Shown here: positions 7,989 through 15,229 of the stretch, one piece after another
How positions within the stretch are numbered: the first letter of the stretch is position 1
Layout of the letters: the number at the start of each line of letters is the position of its first letter
Origin: a virus
Reading direction: 5' to 3' (one strand)
IMG/VR virus record: IMGVR_UViG_3300044612_000182
Coordinates: 1 to 33,320 of that record
DNA: 33,320 bases
Notes under the pieces: generated by a model
The model's input: the letters and a program-made list of their open reading frames with translations, nothing else
The model's database searches: none
Told to the model about the DNA's origin: nothing
Program-made: the position numbers and the translations under genes

Positions 7989-8414
7989 TCAATTAATACG
8001 TATCAGCGCACTCGACGCCGTGTCAGGTGGCAACACTACAGAAAACGTGCCGTTGCCAGCCTGCGTCTTGTCACTACCAAAATCCAAAGTGGCTACCGAC
8101 GCATTTGCTCGAGTGAAGTTGTATATCAACGCCCCTCTAGTTACAAACTGTGCCGGGTTCCACACCACATTATCAAAGCTCACATACACAATACCGTTAC
8201 TGGTCGAGTTGACGGTAACGTTTGCCAACGTCTGACCACCAGCCACGTACCCAGCACCAGTAATCTCGTTGGTCGGAGTGTATTCATTTGTGTTCTGATC
8301 TAGCTCTACATACCCGTCGTACAAAGCCATCTTCAAAGTGTCCGACGCAATGTTCTGGCGGCCATTCAGAATGTCCACCTTGAACTTAGTAGTCAGACCT
8401 TGGTAAATCGTCAT
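7989..8414 (-). CDS. conserved virion-type protein
   Basis: A 141-residue protein with DTLKMALYDG, then TNEITGAGYVAGGQTL, then VWNPAQFVTRGALIYNFTRA, LDFGSDK and the C-terminal ALIRIN. I recognise this motif series as a widespread phage structural family of unassigned function; members are usually 120-150 residues, so this one is full length. Its start overlaps the stop of the upstream adaptor-like gene as ATGA (8411-8414), indicating coupled translation with a tail-connector protein. Confidence 0.7.
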   Translation of the reverse strand: MTIYQGLTTKFKVDILNGRQNIASDTLKMALYDGYVELDQNTNEYTPTNEITGAGYVAGGQTLANVTVNSTSNGIVYVSFDNVVWNPAQFVTRGALIYNFTRANASVATLDFGSDKTQAGNGTFSVVLPPDTASSALIRIN

Positions 8415-9094
8415 GTAACCCTCACCCTAACCTGACCACTACGGTATGCGTCCTGACGCTCCATACCATCGCCCAGACGTTTCAGTTGACCCATAGCCTC
8501 GTTGTACTTGGCCTCGACGTTGGCAATCAAATCCTGCTCACCCTTCATGTACAAGTACGCCTCGCGCAAGCTGCCATATAGCAGTATCGGATCGTAGTTG
8601 TCACCCAGCCATGTGCGTCCGTCTGGCGCAGTCGTGATTGACTCTGGGTAATAGTAGTAGTGCAGCTCTACCGTGTATGCAGCATCCGGCGTCGGACCCA
8701 AGATAAACGTCAGCTCGTCTGTCACCACATTGCTGGTGGTCGACGGACCAAAGATTGCGTAGTACTGCGGCAATCCTGTATCCGCTGGCGTAGGGTAAGC
8801 AGCCCGAATGTAGTTCACATCCTTGTTCAGCAGGTAGTAATACTCCTCGGTCGCAGTGCCGTAGTTCTCAACCACAGCCAACGAGTACACCGCTAGGAAA
8901 TCACTTGGCGCAGACAGGTACTTGTTGTTGGTCGACAGAATGCCGGTCTTGTTTGCACGCAGCGCAGGAACCTGCACCGTGTTGTAGACACGAGTCTCCG
9001 TCTGACGGATAAACGTCGGAATGTAGGAGATAAACTCCTGTTCGTAGTTTTCCGTGTACGACTGAATAGCCGCGACCAACTCCGTGTACGTCAT
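8411..9094 (-). CDS. adaptor/connector-like virion protein
   Basis: A 227-residue protein. An N-terminal helical pair (ELVAAIQSYTENYEQEFISYIPTFI) runs into RQTETRVYNTVQVPALRANK, a beta region (LSAPSDFLAVYSLAV), and a C-terminal helical part ending in a basic tail (GQVRVRVT). The helical-bundle opening plus 'LSAPSDF' beta insert is the layout of head-tail adaptor proteins of short-tailed phages (gp11-like, SU10-type adaptor). A second protein with adaptor character lies at 9965-10705, so one is probably the ring on the portal and the other a neighbouring connector. Both ends overlap neighbours by ATGA. Confidence 0.65.
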   Translation of the reverse strand: MTYTELVAAIQSYTENYEQEFISYIPTFIRQTETRVYNTVQVPALRANKTGILSTNNKYLSAPSDFLAVYSLAVVENYGTATEEYYYLLNKDVNYIRAAYPTPADTGLPQYYAIFGPSTTSNVVTDELTFILGPTPDAAYTVELHYYYYPESITTAPDGRTWLGDNYDPILLYGSLREAYLYMKGEQDLIANVEAKYNEAMGQLKRLGDGMERQDAYRSGQVRVRVT

Positions 9095-9366
9095 GCCATC
9101 GGACCCCTAGCCATTACACCCTTGGTAGCCGCGCCCGTGCCGCGAATCTTGATGCCGGTAGTCTTGGTGTCTTCCCGACCAGGATCGCCCGCAGACACGC
9201 GCTGCACAGCCGTGCGTGGACCCAGCTTGTCAACAGCGATGTTGTTGGGATCTACCATCTTCTTCAGCTTGGCAGACACAGACTTGCCAGTCATCGTGTG
9301 AGGAGGCGCATAAACCGAAGCGGGACCAACCTCTTTCCCACCCTTTTTCATTGAGTACTTTGCCAT
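9091..9366 (-). CDS. small basic protein with KxRGTGAATKGxxARGPMA C-terminus
   Basis: A 91-residue lysine-rich protein starting MAKYSMKKGGKEVGPA and ending in a glycine-rich tail (IRGTGAATKG, ARGPMA). The same C-terminal motif appears in small unassigned proteins next to adaptor genes of other aquatic phages, as far as I recall. It has no predicted membrane helix or enzymatic motif. Its 'KKGGK' N-terminus echoes the basic proteins further upstream in this operon. It may be a minor virion or DNA-contacting protein; that is inference only. Confidence 0.65.
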   Translation of the reverse strand: MAKYSMKKGGKEVGPASVYAPPHTMTGKSVSAKLKKMVDPNNIAVDKLGPRTAVQRVSAGDPGREDTKTTGIKIRGTGAATKGVMARGPMA

Positions 9367-9373
9367 GTCAGCC

Positions 9374-9529
9374 TCACTTGGTTTTTTGGTTCTGAATGCG
9401 AGCCTCGTTGCGCCCGTATTTTTTCAGATCAGCGGTGGTTACGCCACCCTTTTTCATGCCTTTGTGCATACGCTTCTCGTGCCCTCTGACTGCTTTGTCA
9501 GCTACCGTCTGCATTGACTTCTTGTCCAT
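9374..9529 (-). CDS. small basic protein, 51 residues
   Basis: A short open frame encoding MDKKSMQTVADKAVRGHEKR, then MHKGMKKGGV and TTADLKKYGRNEARIQNQKTK, with about a third Lys or Arg. Two ATG codons are adjacent. AGGAG lies six bases before the second, which is chosen; the Shine-Dalgarno itself overlaps the TAG stop of the zinc-ribbon gene. The 'ADLKKYGRN-x-AR' ending occurs in small phage proteins of this genomic position. The gene fills an otherwise empty gap exactly, which supports it being real. Function unknown. Confidence 0.7.
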   Translation of the reverse strand: MDKKSMQTVADKAVRGHEKRMHKGMKKGGVTTADLKKYGRNEARIQNQKTK

Positions 9530-9538
9530 CATTCACTC

Positions 9539-9961
9539 CTAGTTGATAGTCACGTTTGCTACCGTCGTTTGCGCCACCAAGTTGTTCGGTGTCAACCCTG
9601 CATCATTCGCCCTAGACCCACCTATCGGTGCCCAACCCCACTGCAAGATCCGGCTACCACCACCGGGGAATCCATCCTGCAAGATGTTTGTGCCAGAGTT
9701 GTAGTCTGCCTGCAACCCCGTCATACCAGACTGCCAGTACGACAAATCCGGCCTTGGCTCCCGTACCGCTTGGGGGTCTGAAACCGGGTAAAGACCTAAA
9801 CTTAGCTGCGGCTGGTCAGGTTCCCAGCAAGTCGGACACACCTTGATCTTGACGTTCTTCGTCTTGATCGTCAGCGTCTTCAACACTTTGAGCTGATACC
9901 GGAAACCACACCGGTCACACTCTGAAATACTCTTTTTACCACTAGCGTACTTGCTAGGCAT
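9539..9961 (-). CDS. zinc-ribbon virion-region protein
   Basis: A 140-residue protein. The N-terminal third carries a four-cysteine zinc ribbon: C-D-R-C-G at about 15-19 and C-P-T-C-W at about 42-46, separated by 23 residues. It is followed by EPDQPQ and a beta-rich, Gly/Asn-rich C-terminus (QWGWAPIGGSRANDAG). The rubredoxin-like knuckle would be structural or nucleic-acid binding. Homologous layouts occur between adaptor genes of similar phages, which suggests a connector or minor virion component; this is inference. AGGTG lies upstream of the ATG. Confidence 0.7.
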   Translation of the reverse strand: MPSKYASGKKSISECDRCGFRYQLKVLKTLTIKTKNVKIKVCPTCWEPDQPQLSLGLYPVSDPQAVREPRPDLSYWQSGMTGLQADYNSGTNILQDGFPGGGSRILQWGWAPIGGSRANDAGLTPNNLVAQTTVANVTIN

Positions 9962-9964
9962 ACA

Positions 9965-10705
9965 TCACCTATATGTGATCATGCGTGGCACCAGTCTATC
10001 CGGTGCTTTTTCCCGATCCTCGCCAGCCGCCATCTCCCACGCCTCGTCATACTGCGCCTTCAGAAACTGAATGCGCTCCAGACCACCAGGAACCTTCATC
10101 GCCAACCGGTATGCCAACCCGCAGATGATGGCCTCCTGAAAGCGGAATGGGATGTCCTCAACGTTTACACCGTTGCCTGCGTCAAACATTCTGCGCAGCC
10201 GCCAGTACACGAAGTAGTAGTACGGAGTCTGTGCCGTTCCCTGATCTGGTGACGGCCAAACGTTGATCTGCGGATTCTGCGGTGTTGCGCCCGGCACGTC
10301 TGTTGTCTGGCCGCTACGACGGTTTATCCAGACTTGGATCGGACGCCCTTGCGTGAGCTTGTTCGGGATCGTCGCGTAGGTCGAGACAGAGATTCGGTTG
10401 ATGTTGATGTCTGACTGGGTGCCAATCTGACCGGGATTAGTTCGAATAACATGTTCCAGAAGATCCACGGTGTCAATAGGTAGATCATAGGTAATCTGCC
10501 CTTGTACAAGCGGAATCGTTGCCGACTCGATAGTCCATAAATTGATGCCACGGTTTGCCCACTCCGTCAGCAACAAGTTCAAGCTGCGCCGAGCGGTACG
10601 AAAATCGTAGCCCGTACGCATCTCAAGACCGCAACGCTCGAAAGCTTCTTCGAAGATTTCGTTGACGGTTGGATTGAACGTCGTTGTAGAAGTGGTGTAT
10701 GCCAT
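9965..10705 (-). CDS. gp11-like adaptor/gatekeeper protein (head-tail connector)
   Basis: A 246-residue protein. The helical opening (NEIFEEAFERCGLEMRTGYD) is followed by RRSLNLLLTEWANRGINLWT and a beta segment (IPLVQGQITYDLPIDTVDLL), then a beta-rich insert and a final helical region (LAYRLAMKVPG, QYDEAWEMAAGEDRE). This order (helices, 'tEW..RGinlW', 'g...YdLP.d...l', terminal helices) matches T7 gp11-type adaptor/tail tube A proteins, which form a dodecameric ring below the portal. The start overlaps the upstream stop by one base (TAATG). Confidence 0.75.
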   Translation of the reverse strand: MAYTTSTTTFNPTVNEIFEEAFERCGLEMRTGYDFRTARRSLNLLLTEWANRGINLWTIESATIPLVQGQITYDLPIDTVDLLEHVIRTNPGQIGTQSDININRISVSTYATIPNKLTQGRPIQVWINRRSGQTTDVPGATPQNPQINVWPSPDQGTAQTPYYYFVYWRLRRMFDAGNGVNVEDIPFRFQEAIICGLAYRLAMKVPGGLERIQFLKAQYDEAWEMAAGEDREKAPDRLVPRMITYR

Positions 10706-10938
10706 TACCTAAATCTCGCAGTCTTCTGTGCTATACCCTTGGGCTGTTTAACAAACTGCTTTCCTGCTTTCTTCCCTGCCCGCTTTGCCTTCGTCGTGGC
10801 GGCATACTCGGCTGGGCTTAGAGCTTTGATAGCGCCTTCTGGCAGGTACCTTTCGCCAGTCTTCGAAGATGGCTTGCCACTCTTTGTGCGCCATTTCTGG
10901 TCTCCCCAGTTTTTAAGCGACTGTTGTGGGGCTTTCAT
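10705..10938 (-). CDS. small basic DUF5872-like protein
   Basis: A 77-residue protein beginning MKAPQQSLKNWGDQKWRTKS and containing TGERYLPEGAIKALSPAEYA, then a very basic tail (KRAGKKAGKQFVKQPKGIAQ). An upstream in-frame ATG at 11028 exists but would overlap 89 bases of the preceding gene. The internal ATG at 10938, two bases beyond that gene's stop, is the natural start. The 'WRTKSGK..S.TGERYLP' block recalls a family of unknown function (DUF5872, name from memory). It is probably a nucleic-acid-contacting or minor virion protein. Confidence 0.7.
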   Translation of the reverse strand: MKAPQQSLKNWGDQKWRTKSGKPSSKTGERYLPEGAIKALSPAEYAATTKAKRAGKKAGKQFVKQPKGIAQKTARFR

Positions 10939-10939
10939 A

Positions 10940-11275
10940 CTAGTCTCTGTACCCGCCGCCAGCGGCTTTGTACTTCTTAGCCACCAACTGCGCTTTACGG
11001 GCTGACCACTGGCCTGCACGGGTGCCATGCGTTGCTGCGGCCTTTACCTGAGACACAATCTTCTTACGCAGCCCGGGCTTGGTGTAGTTGCCAGCAGCGT
11101 TGACCTTTGACCGCTTGGCAGCGCCACGCACAGCATCCTCCACCGACGGCTTACCTAACCGCACGGAACCGCCCTTGGCATATTCCGTAAAGTCAGTATT
11201 GTCCCGACGAGGTTTTACCCTCGCTTTTGGCATCTTGCTGGGGTTGATATCCCCCATGCCGCGAGATGGTCTCAT
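10940..11275 (-). CDS. small basic protein with NYTKPxLR / GQWSARKAQ motif
   Basis: A 111-residue basic protein. The N-terminus (MRPSRGMGDINPSKMP) and the C-terminal block (NYTKPGLRKKI, then GTRAGQWSARKAQLVAKKYK, ending GGGY) are both motifs I recall from small unassigned phage proteins near adaptor genes. A central YAKGGS segment matches the 'basic-GG' theme of its neighbours. Start overlaps the upstream stop by one base (TGATG). Function unknown; the high positive charge suggests contact with DNA or with an acidic virion surface. Confidence 0.7.
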   Translation of the reverse strand: MRPSRGMGDINPSKMPKARVKPRRDNTDFTEYAKGGSVRLGKPSVEDAVRGAAKRSKVNAAGNYTKPGLRKKIVSQVKAAATHGTRAGQWSARKAQLVAKKYKAAGGGYRD

Positions 11276-11661
11276 CAGACCATCCTACCTTTTGTCTTAC
11301 CTTTTTGGGCAATACCGTCAGCACGAGAAGAAGCGGACTTTACTGCGCCACCCTTCTTCATTATGGATTTCAATCCTGATTTAACTTTTTGAAGGCCGGA
11401 AACGTTTCCAAGAGATGCGTTTTGCATTCCGGGCACAAACTGCTTGAGCGCTGCCTGTGAACCAGCACCAAGACCGCCAAGAGATTGGCCCAGCCTAGTA
11501 GGGGCGGCTATCTGTTGTGTGGTTTGTGGAGAAACTTGCATCGCACGGTTCGGTAGAGTTTTTGCCTGTGTTGGCCTAAATCCTCTGCCGCCCTTGGTAG
11601 CGGCTCCGCCAAATAAGCCCAACGAAGAACCACCTAAAGCCATTTTCTTAACCTTCTTCAT
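11275..11661 (-). CDS. basic tagged protein A (C-terminal RADG-GKT tag)
   Basis: A 128-residue protein with a basic-GG opening (MKKVKKMALGG), a low-complexity Gly/Gln/Leu middle (QSLGGLGAGSQAALKQFVPG) and a C-terminal tag at residues 109-128 containing RADGIAQKGKTKG. The same tag ends or nearly ends the next three genes. GGAG is six bases before the ATG. No enzyme motif is present. A virion or virion-assembly role is inferred from operon position between adaptor and capsid genes. Confidence 0.75.
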   Translation of the reverse strand: MKKVKKMALGGSSLGLFGGAATKGGRGFRPTQAKTLPNRAMQVSPQTTQQIAAPTRLGQSLGGLGAGSQAALKQFVPGMQNASLGNVSGLQKVKSGLKSIMKKGGAVKSASSRADGIAQKGKTKGRMV

Positions 11662-11675
11662 ATCACGCTCCGTAA

Positions 11676-12287
11676 TTAACAGTAGCCGCCTTTTTTCATG
11701 CCCTTGTTGCCAGCCATCTTAACCATGGTGCCCTTGGTTTTGCCGCGCGATGCGACGCCATCTTTGCTAGGAGCAGCAGTTTTAACTGAACCCATCTTGG
11801 ATGCAGCCATACCACCCATCGCCATCTTCTTGACCTTGCCGCCGTACTTCATGCCAGCCTCGGCCATCTCGTGCTTGACCATTGACTTAGGAGCGCCCTT
11901 CTTTTTCATGAACGACACTTCCTTCTTGACCATTGCTTTTGACTCTTTCATTTCGCCTCCTTTGGCTTTCTTGGAAAGGCCAGCTTCGGAAAGACCGATG
12001 GCGATGGCCTGCTTGGGGTTGGTTACTTTCTGACCTGACGATGACTTTAACTTGCCAGACTTGAACTCTTTCATCACAGTTTTAACCTTGGCTTGTCCGC
12101 CCTTGGCAAAGCGCTGCGTCATCTGATCGTTCGGGCCAGACATAGCTTGCGGCTGCATGTTGAACGTCTGATTCATCCCACCGCTCTGACCGCCAGCCTG
12201 CGGTTGGTTGCCATAGAACGGATAGGTGGGCTGCTGCACTTGGCCGCCAGTAACACCACCATCAGCAAACTTCCGACGCTTTCTCAT
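11676..12287 (-). CDS. basic tagged protein B with DUF6496-like segment
   Basis: A 203-residue protein. It opens basic-GG (MRKRRKFADGG), has a Gln/Gly-rich low-complexity region (12-60), then KVKTVMKEFKSGKLKSSSG and KVTNPKQAIAIGLSEAG (66-103), which resembles DUF6496. Lys/Met-rich segments with repeated GG turns follow (MKYGGKVKKMAMGG). The tag, KDGVASRGKTKGTMV at about 175-189, is followed here by an extra 14-residue basic tail ending KKGGYC, so it is internal in this copy. Stop and start overlap the neighbours. Function unknown. Confidence 0.75.
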   Translation of the reverse strand: MRKRRKFADGGVTGGQVQQPTYPFYGNQPQAGGQSGGMNQTFNMQPQAMSGPNDQMTQRFAKGGQAKVKTVMKEFKSGKLKSSSGQKVTNPKQAIAIGLSEAGLSKKAKGGEMKESKAMVKKEVSFMKKKGAPKSMVKHEMAEAGMKYGGKVKKMAMGGMAASKMGSVKTAAPSKDGVASRGKTKGTMVKMAGNKGMKKGGYC

Positions 12288-12667
12288 ACCATTTTCCCTC
12301 TGGTTTTACCGCGTTGAGCGCAGCCATCGGCGCGGGCAGAAGCAGAACTAACTTTGCCGCCAGATTTCATGCCTTTTGATTTCTCATACGCCTCATACTC
12401 TTCTTTTACCCGTCGGTCTTTCCTAGCGTTCTCGATCTCAAGCTCCATGCCAGACTTTTGAGGCTTTTCTTGTTCAGTTCTCTTCTTCGCGTCGCTTATT
12501 CTTTTCGCCGCATAAATTGGAAGGCTACTTATTCCCGCAAGTGCTAGACCACTTCCAGCAACATCTAAGGCTTTATCCATCTTAGATTGGTCGGCGATGT
12601 CGCTACCTCTTGCGCGGGTGTACTCATCCATCGGCTGCATACCGCGAACTGGATCTCTTTTAGGCAT
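12284..12667 (-). CDS. basic tagged protein C
   Basis: A 127-residue protein that differs from its neighbours at the N-terminus (MPKRDPVRGMQPMDEYTRAR). It has a weakly hydrophobic helix at about 33-55 (LDVAGSGLALAGISSLPIYA), a long charged helix (ISDAKKRTEQEK to EEYEAYEKSKG), and the C-terminal tag RADGCAQRGKTRGKMV preceded by KSGGKVSS. It overlaps the upstream gene by one base and the downstream gene by four, so synthesis is coupled. The hydrophobic stretch might contact a membrane or pack in the virion. Function unknown. Confidence 0.75.
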   Translation of the reverse strand: MPKRDPVRGMQPMDEYTRARGSDIADQSKMDKALDVAGSGLALAGISSLPIYAAKRISDAKKRTEQEKPQKSGMELEIENARKDRRVKEEYEAYEKSKGMKSGGKVSSASARADGCAQRGKTRGKMV

Positions 12668-13344
12668 CAGCAGATCCTCCCACGAGTCTTGCCGCGCTGG
12701 GCAATACCATCAGCACGAGATGATGCGGAAACTTTGCCACCTTTTTTAAACCCTGAAGCGCCGGTGCCAGTTTTTGTTGTGTATTCCAAATCTTCTCTAA
12801 CTGGAAATCTAGATGCGCCACTGCCAGTTGCTCTAGTTGCTTCGGAGTTAGCAGCTTTTGCATAGCCTCTGGCCATTCTTCTGGCCATTTCATTTTGCAC
12901 TTGAAGCTTTGACTTCTTGGGTTTAGGTTTTACTTTTCGCTCTTCCTTTGCTTCTTCGGCCACAGGGGATGTATACCCACCCGCACCATCCATGCGTCGG
13001 ATATTTGATCCCGGCGATGCTGTACGCAAACGCTCTGTCAAATCAACAGTTTCAGAAACTTCTTTTGATTTTGGCAGTTCTTTTGTATCGCTAAGTGTAG
13101 TAGCACCACGACCGCTGTAATCACTACCCATTTCTGGCACAGGCTTTGTGCTTTCTTCAATCATTTTGCCGCGACCAGCGCCATATTTGTAATAGGCTTC
13201 CGAACCGGGCGAATCGATATTGCCCATACGCAGCCGTTCAAAAAATCCAACCTTGTCGCCTTTAGAGGCTGCTAACCCCTCGCGCTTATAGTCTGCCTCT
13301 GTTTTGCCGCCTTCTTCGTAACGCTTAACCTTGCGTTTCTTCAT
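12667..13344 (-). CDS. basic tagged protein D
   Basis: A 225-residue protein. It has a basic-GG opening (MKKRKVKRYEEGG), a long polar and probably disordered middle with acidic and basic patches, a helical stretch at about 143-165 (KLQVQNEMARRMARGYAKAA), and the C-terminal tag RADGIAQRGKTRGRIC preceded by KKGGKVSA. Start overlaps the stop of the upstream membrane/coiled-coil gene as ATGA. The tag is nearly identical to that of proteins A and C although the rest is unrelated. No known domain is recognised. Confidence 0.75.
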   Translation of the reverse strand: MKKRKVKRYEEGGKTEADYKREGLAASKGDKVGFFERLRMGNIDSPGSEAYYKYGAGRGKMIEESTKPVPEMGSDYSGRGATTLSDTKELPKSKEVSETVDLTERLRTASPGSNIRRMDGAGGYTSPVAEEAKEERKVKPKPKKSKLQVQNEMARRMARGYAKAANSEATRATGSGASRFPVREDLEYTTKTGTGASGFKKGGKVSASSRADGIAQRGKTRGRIC

Positions 13345-13598
13345 AACACCCTCCGTTGCGACTCAATCAGTTGATCTATCTTGGTCTCAAGACGATTAAA
13401 CCGCTGGTCAATATGATCTGTGATGCGATCTACTTCTGCCTTTGTAACGTTATCCCGCGCAATCTCCTCACGCGTCTTGTTCAACAAGATCGTGATGCGT
13501 GCCAGCTCGGAAAACTTCTCATGGGCAATGTACGCAAACAAGCCCACGAACAGCGACAGAGCGCCATTCCAAACGAATGCTAAGTCCACGGTTAACAC
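13341..13598 (-). CDS. membrane-anchored coiled-coil protein
   Basis: An 85-residue protein with a GTG start at 13598, chosen because AAAAGG lies about five bases upstream and it overlaps the previous gene's stop by a few bases. A GTG at 13604 and a longer TTG-initiated frame are alternatives. Residues about 5-24 form one membrane helix (LAFVWNGALSLFVGLFAYIA). The rest is a charged coiled coil with a clear heptad (VDRITDHIDQRFNRLETKID). This topology is typical of small phage proteins annotated as hypothetical. It could be a lysis accessory or virion membrane-contact protein. Its stop overlaps the tagged-protein D start as ATGA. Confidence 0.6.
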   Translation of the reverse strand: MLTVDLAFVWNGALSLFVGLFAYIAHEKFSELARITILLNKTREEIARDNVTKAEVDRITDHIDQRFNRLETKIDQLIESQRRVL

Positions 13599-13846
13599 TT
13601 CCACCTTTTCAAAGAAGCCGCCTTCCTTGTTGGGCGACCCTTCTCGTCTTTCATAGGTCCCGGCATTCCAGACATCCGAGCGCAAAAGGAACGCTTGCGA
13701 GCGCCACCCTCTGGCTGCGGAGCCTTAAGATTGCTGCCAGTAGCTTTGTTGTACTTCGCCCTGCCTTTGGCAGTCAGACCCGCGCCCTTGGATACGGGCA
13801 GCTTTTCGCCGCGACCGATAGCAAGGGATGGGGTCTTCTTAGCCAT
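13592..13846 (-). CDS. small basic DUF6321-like protein
   Basis: An 84-residue protein with motifs SLAIGRGEKLPVSKGAGLTA, KGRAKYNKATGSNLKAPQP and a Cys-containing basic C-terminus (RSFCARMSGMPGPMKD, then LKRWKC). I recognise this as a strongly conserved small phage family (DUF6321, name from memory) whose molecular role is unknown. About a quarter of residues are Lys or Arg. The start lies inside the end of the upstream gene. Its conservation and position among tagged basic proteins suggest it belongs to the same virion or assembly set. Confidence 0.8.
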   Translation of the reverse strand: MAKKTPSLAIGRGEKLPVSKGAGLTAKGRAKYNKATGSNLKAPQPEGGARKRSFCARMSGMPGPMKDEKGRPTRKAASLKRWKC

Positions 13847-14114
13847 AGAACACCGTCACGTTTGCACCAACACTGGTGACAACAGTCAGGTTGGATCTGC
13901 AAATAATGCCCTGATCAGGGATGTTCAGCGGAGTTACACCTGCCACACCGGGCGCTGTAAACACCACCAAGTTGGATGCTCCATCTCTGATCTGTACCGT
14001 AGCCGTCGTGCCGTACTGAATCAGACCGCCCTTTAAACGGGTGCGGCCTTCAAGCACGACAGTCGTGGCGTTGGCAGGGCATATACCTGGCCGTACGTCT
14101 GATTGCATAGCCAT
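13839..14114 (-). CDS. small beta-rich virion-type protein
   Basis: A 91-residue protein, MAMQSDVRPGICPANATTVV onward, with alternating hydrophobic/polar residues and the ending LTVVTSVGANVTVFYG. It looks like a single small beta-barrel. AGGGG precedes the ATG. The C-terminal codons overlap the start of the DUF6321-like gene by eight bases. Together with the next gene upstream it forms a pair of small beta-rich proteins behind the capsid gene, so head decoration or fibre is plausible. No family recognised. Confidence 0.65.
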   Translation of the reverse strand: MAMQSDVRPGICPANATTVVLEGRTRLKGGLIQYGTTATVQIRDGASNLVVFTAPGVAGVTPLNIPDQGIICRSNLTVVTSVGANVTVFYG

Positions 14115-14126
14115 AGCGGCCCCCTA

Positions 14127-14594
14127 TTAGTTGTTCTGCTGACCAAAGAGGGGATCAGTAACGTAGTAGAGGATGATGCCGCCAACGTTGCCAGCAGCCG
14201 AACTCTTGCTCTGAGTTGTGATCTTGACGTTCTGGGTAGCGCTCATCACAAGACCAAGGCCTGCGCCGTTGCCGGTCGAGCCAGGTGTAATCGTTGCCAC
14301 AGCAGAAGCGCCATCAGCAAGGTAAGAAGCATTGTTGGTTGCGCCGTCAACTGTCACGTAGCCAACGTTCATGGTGCCCGAAGTCAAAGCATCGGTAATC
14401 ATGACGTGCGTTACAACAGCGTTAGCAGGAAGAATGACTTCAGCAGTCTGACCCTGTGCAACGACAACGTTGCCAGAGACTGCCGCGTTAGCAACGAAAA
14501 AGGTTGCTGCCATGACGCCGGTGCCACAATAGGCTTGGCGAGTGTTATCACCGCCGCCCGAACGCCAAATGGATTGGGTAGTAGATACAGCCAT
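14127..14594 (-). CDS. beta-rich virion-type protein, capsid-proximal
   Basis: A 155-residue protein rich in Ala, Thr, Val and Gly (QSIWRSGGGDNTRQAYCGTG at the start, ITTQSKSSAAGNVGGIILYY near the end). It has the look of a small structural jelly-roll protein and no catalytic motif. AAAGGA lies upstream of the ATG. A gap of about 90 bases separates it from the HNH gene, so it may have its own transcription signal, but I see no convincing promoter. A head-fibre or decoration role is a guess. Confidence 0.65.
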   Translation of the reverse strand: MAVSTTQSIWRSGGGDNTRQAYCGTGVMAATFFVANAAVSGNVVVAQGQTAEVILPANAVVTHVMITDALTSGTMNVGYVTVDGATNNASYLADGASAVATITPGSTGNGAGLGLVMSATQNVKITTQSKSSAAGNVGGIILYYVTDPLFGQQNN

Positions 14595-14685
14595 CGAATT
14601 GTTCCTTTACACACAAAGATTTCTCTACCCATCGGTGTGTCGTCTGCTGGATCAGTTGAGTAGAGCGAAACTCCAGATTGTTTTA

Positions 14686-15189
14686 CTACAAAGGAAAGCT
14701 TGACATCTCCTCAGTCAAAAACTTATTGCCTTTAATTCTGTTTACCATATGCGGCACCACACGCAAATTTTTTGGCACATGTAATCCGCATACTACTTTG
14801 CTATTAAGTGGAACAATGTAATCAACTTCCCACTTAAACCCAAAAATTTTTTCCCGTTCTTTTGCCAGAGCATAAGCTTCTTGCAAAAAAAACAACTCAC
14901 CTTCTCCTACCCATTTTGGAGTCGCCTGCTTTTTTGCGGCGCGACGTTTTGCATATCGTGCATTCGTTTTGTCTGGTGATTTTGTATATTGCTTTTTGTT
15001 GCTTTGCCTCATCTTTTCTGCATTAGCCTGTGCCCACGCCTGTCCTATGGCTTTTTGGCACTCAATGCAGGCATGTGTAGATACGTATCTAGGAGAAAAA
15101 TGTCCATGCTTGCAAGGTTTGCCGGTGTCATAAGTTTGGCTACCTTTTGCTAAAGCTTCGGCTCTTTCAGCACCTATGATTCGCGCCAT
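14686..15189 (-). CDS. free-standing HNH-like homing endonuclease with altered active-site His
   Basis: A 167-residue protein. The N-terminal zinc motif is C26-x-H28-x-H30 with C41-x-x-C44 (KPCKHGHFSPRYVSTHACIE). A basic linker follows (ARYAKRRAAKK), then a C-terminal HNH-like fold: W-E-V-D-Y-I-V-P-L-N at 120-129, NLRVVP at 141-146 and N150-x4-N155. The usual first catalytic pair D-H reads D-Y (Tyr124), so nicking activity may be lost or changed. Between the capsid gene and small virion genes it looks like an intruding mobile gene. It has more AT-rich codons than its neighbours, consistent with separate origin. Confidence 0.75.
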   Translation of the reverse strand: MARIIGAERAEALAKGSQTYDTGKPCKHGHFSPRYVSTHACIECQKAIGQAWAQANAEKMRQSNKKQYTKSPDKTNARYAKRRAAKKQATPKWVGEGELFFLQEAYALAKEREKIFGFKWEVDYIVPLNSKVVCGLHVPKNLRVVPHMVNRIKGNKFLTEEMSSFPL

Positions 15190-15229
15190 GCAAACCCCAA
15201 CAATTTACTGCGTTATAGCATAAATCTAT

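Larger units (their letters stand above)
11278..12729 (-). repeat. four dispersed copies of a ~20-residue C-terminal tag coding sequence
   Basis: Copies lie at 11278-11337, 11721-11768, 12287-12346 and 12670-12729. Each is at or near the 3' end of one of four consecutive genes. The consensus is S-x-R-A-D-G-x-A-x-(R/K)-GKT-(R/K)-G-x-(M/I). Copies A, C and D are also preceded by a (K/S)GG(K/A)V turn. Confidence 0.85.

Noticed and set aside
10939-11028. Upstream start at 11028 for the small basic protein at 10705-10938
   Set aside because: It would overlap the preceding basic-protein gene by 89 bases and gives a non-conserved-looking leader; the internal ATG lies two bases after that gene's stop.
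14411-14632. 73-residue open frame overlapping the capsid-proximal beta-rich gene
   Set aside because: It runs in another frame of a well-supported gene and has no Shine-Dalgarno or sensible composition.
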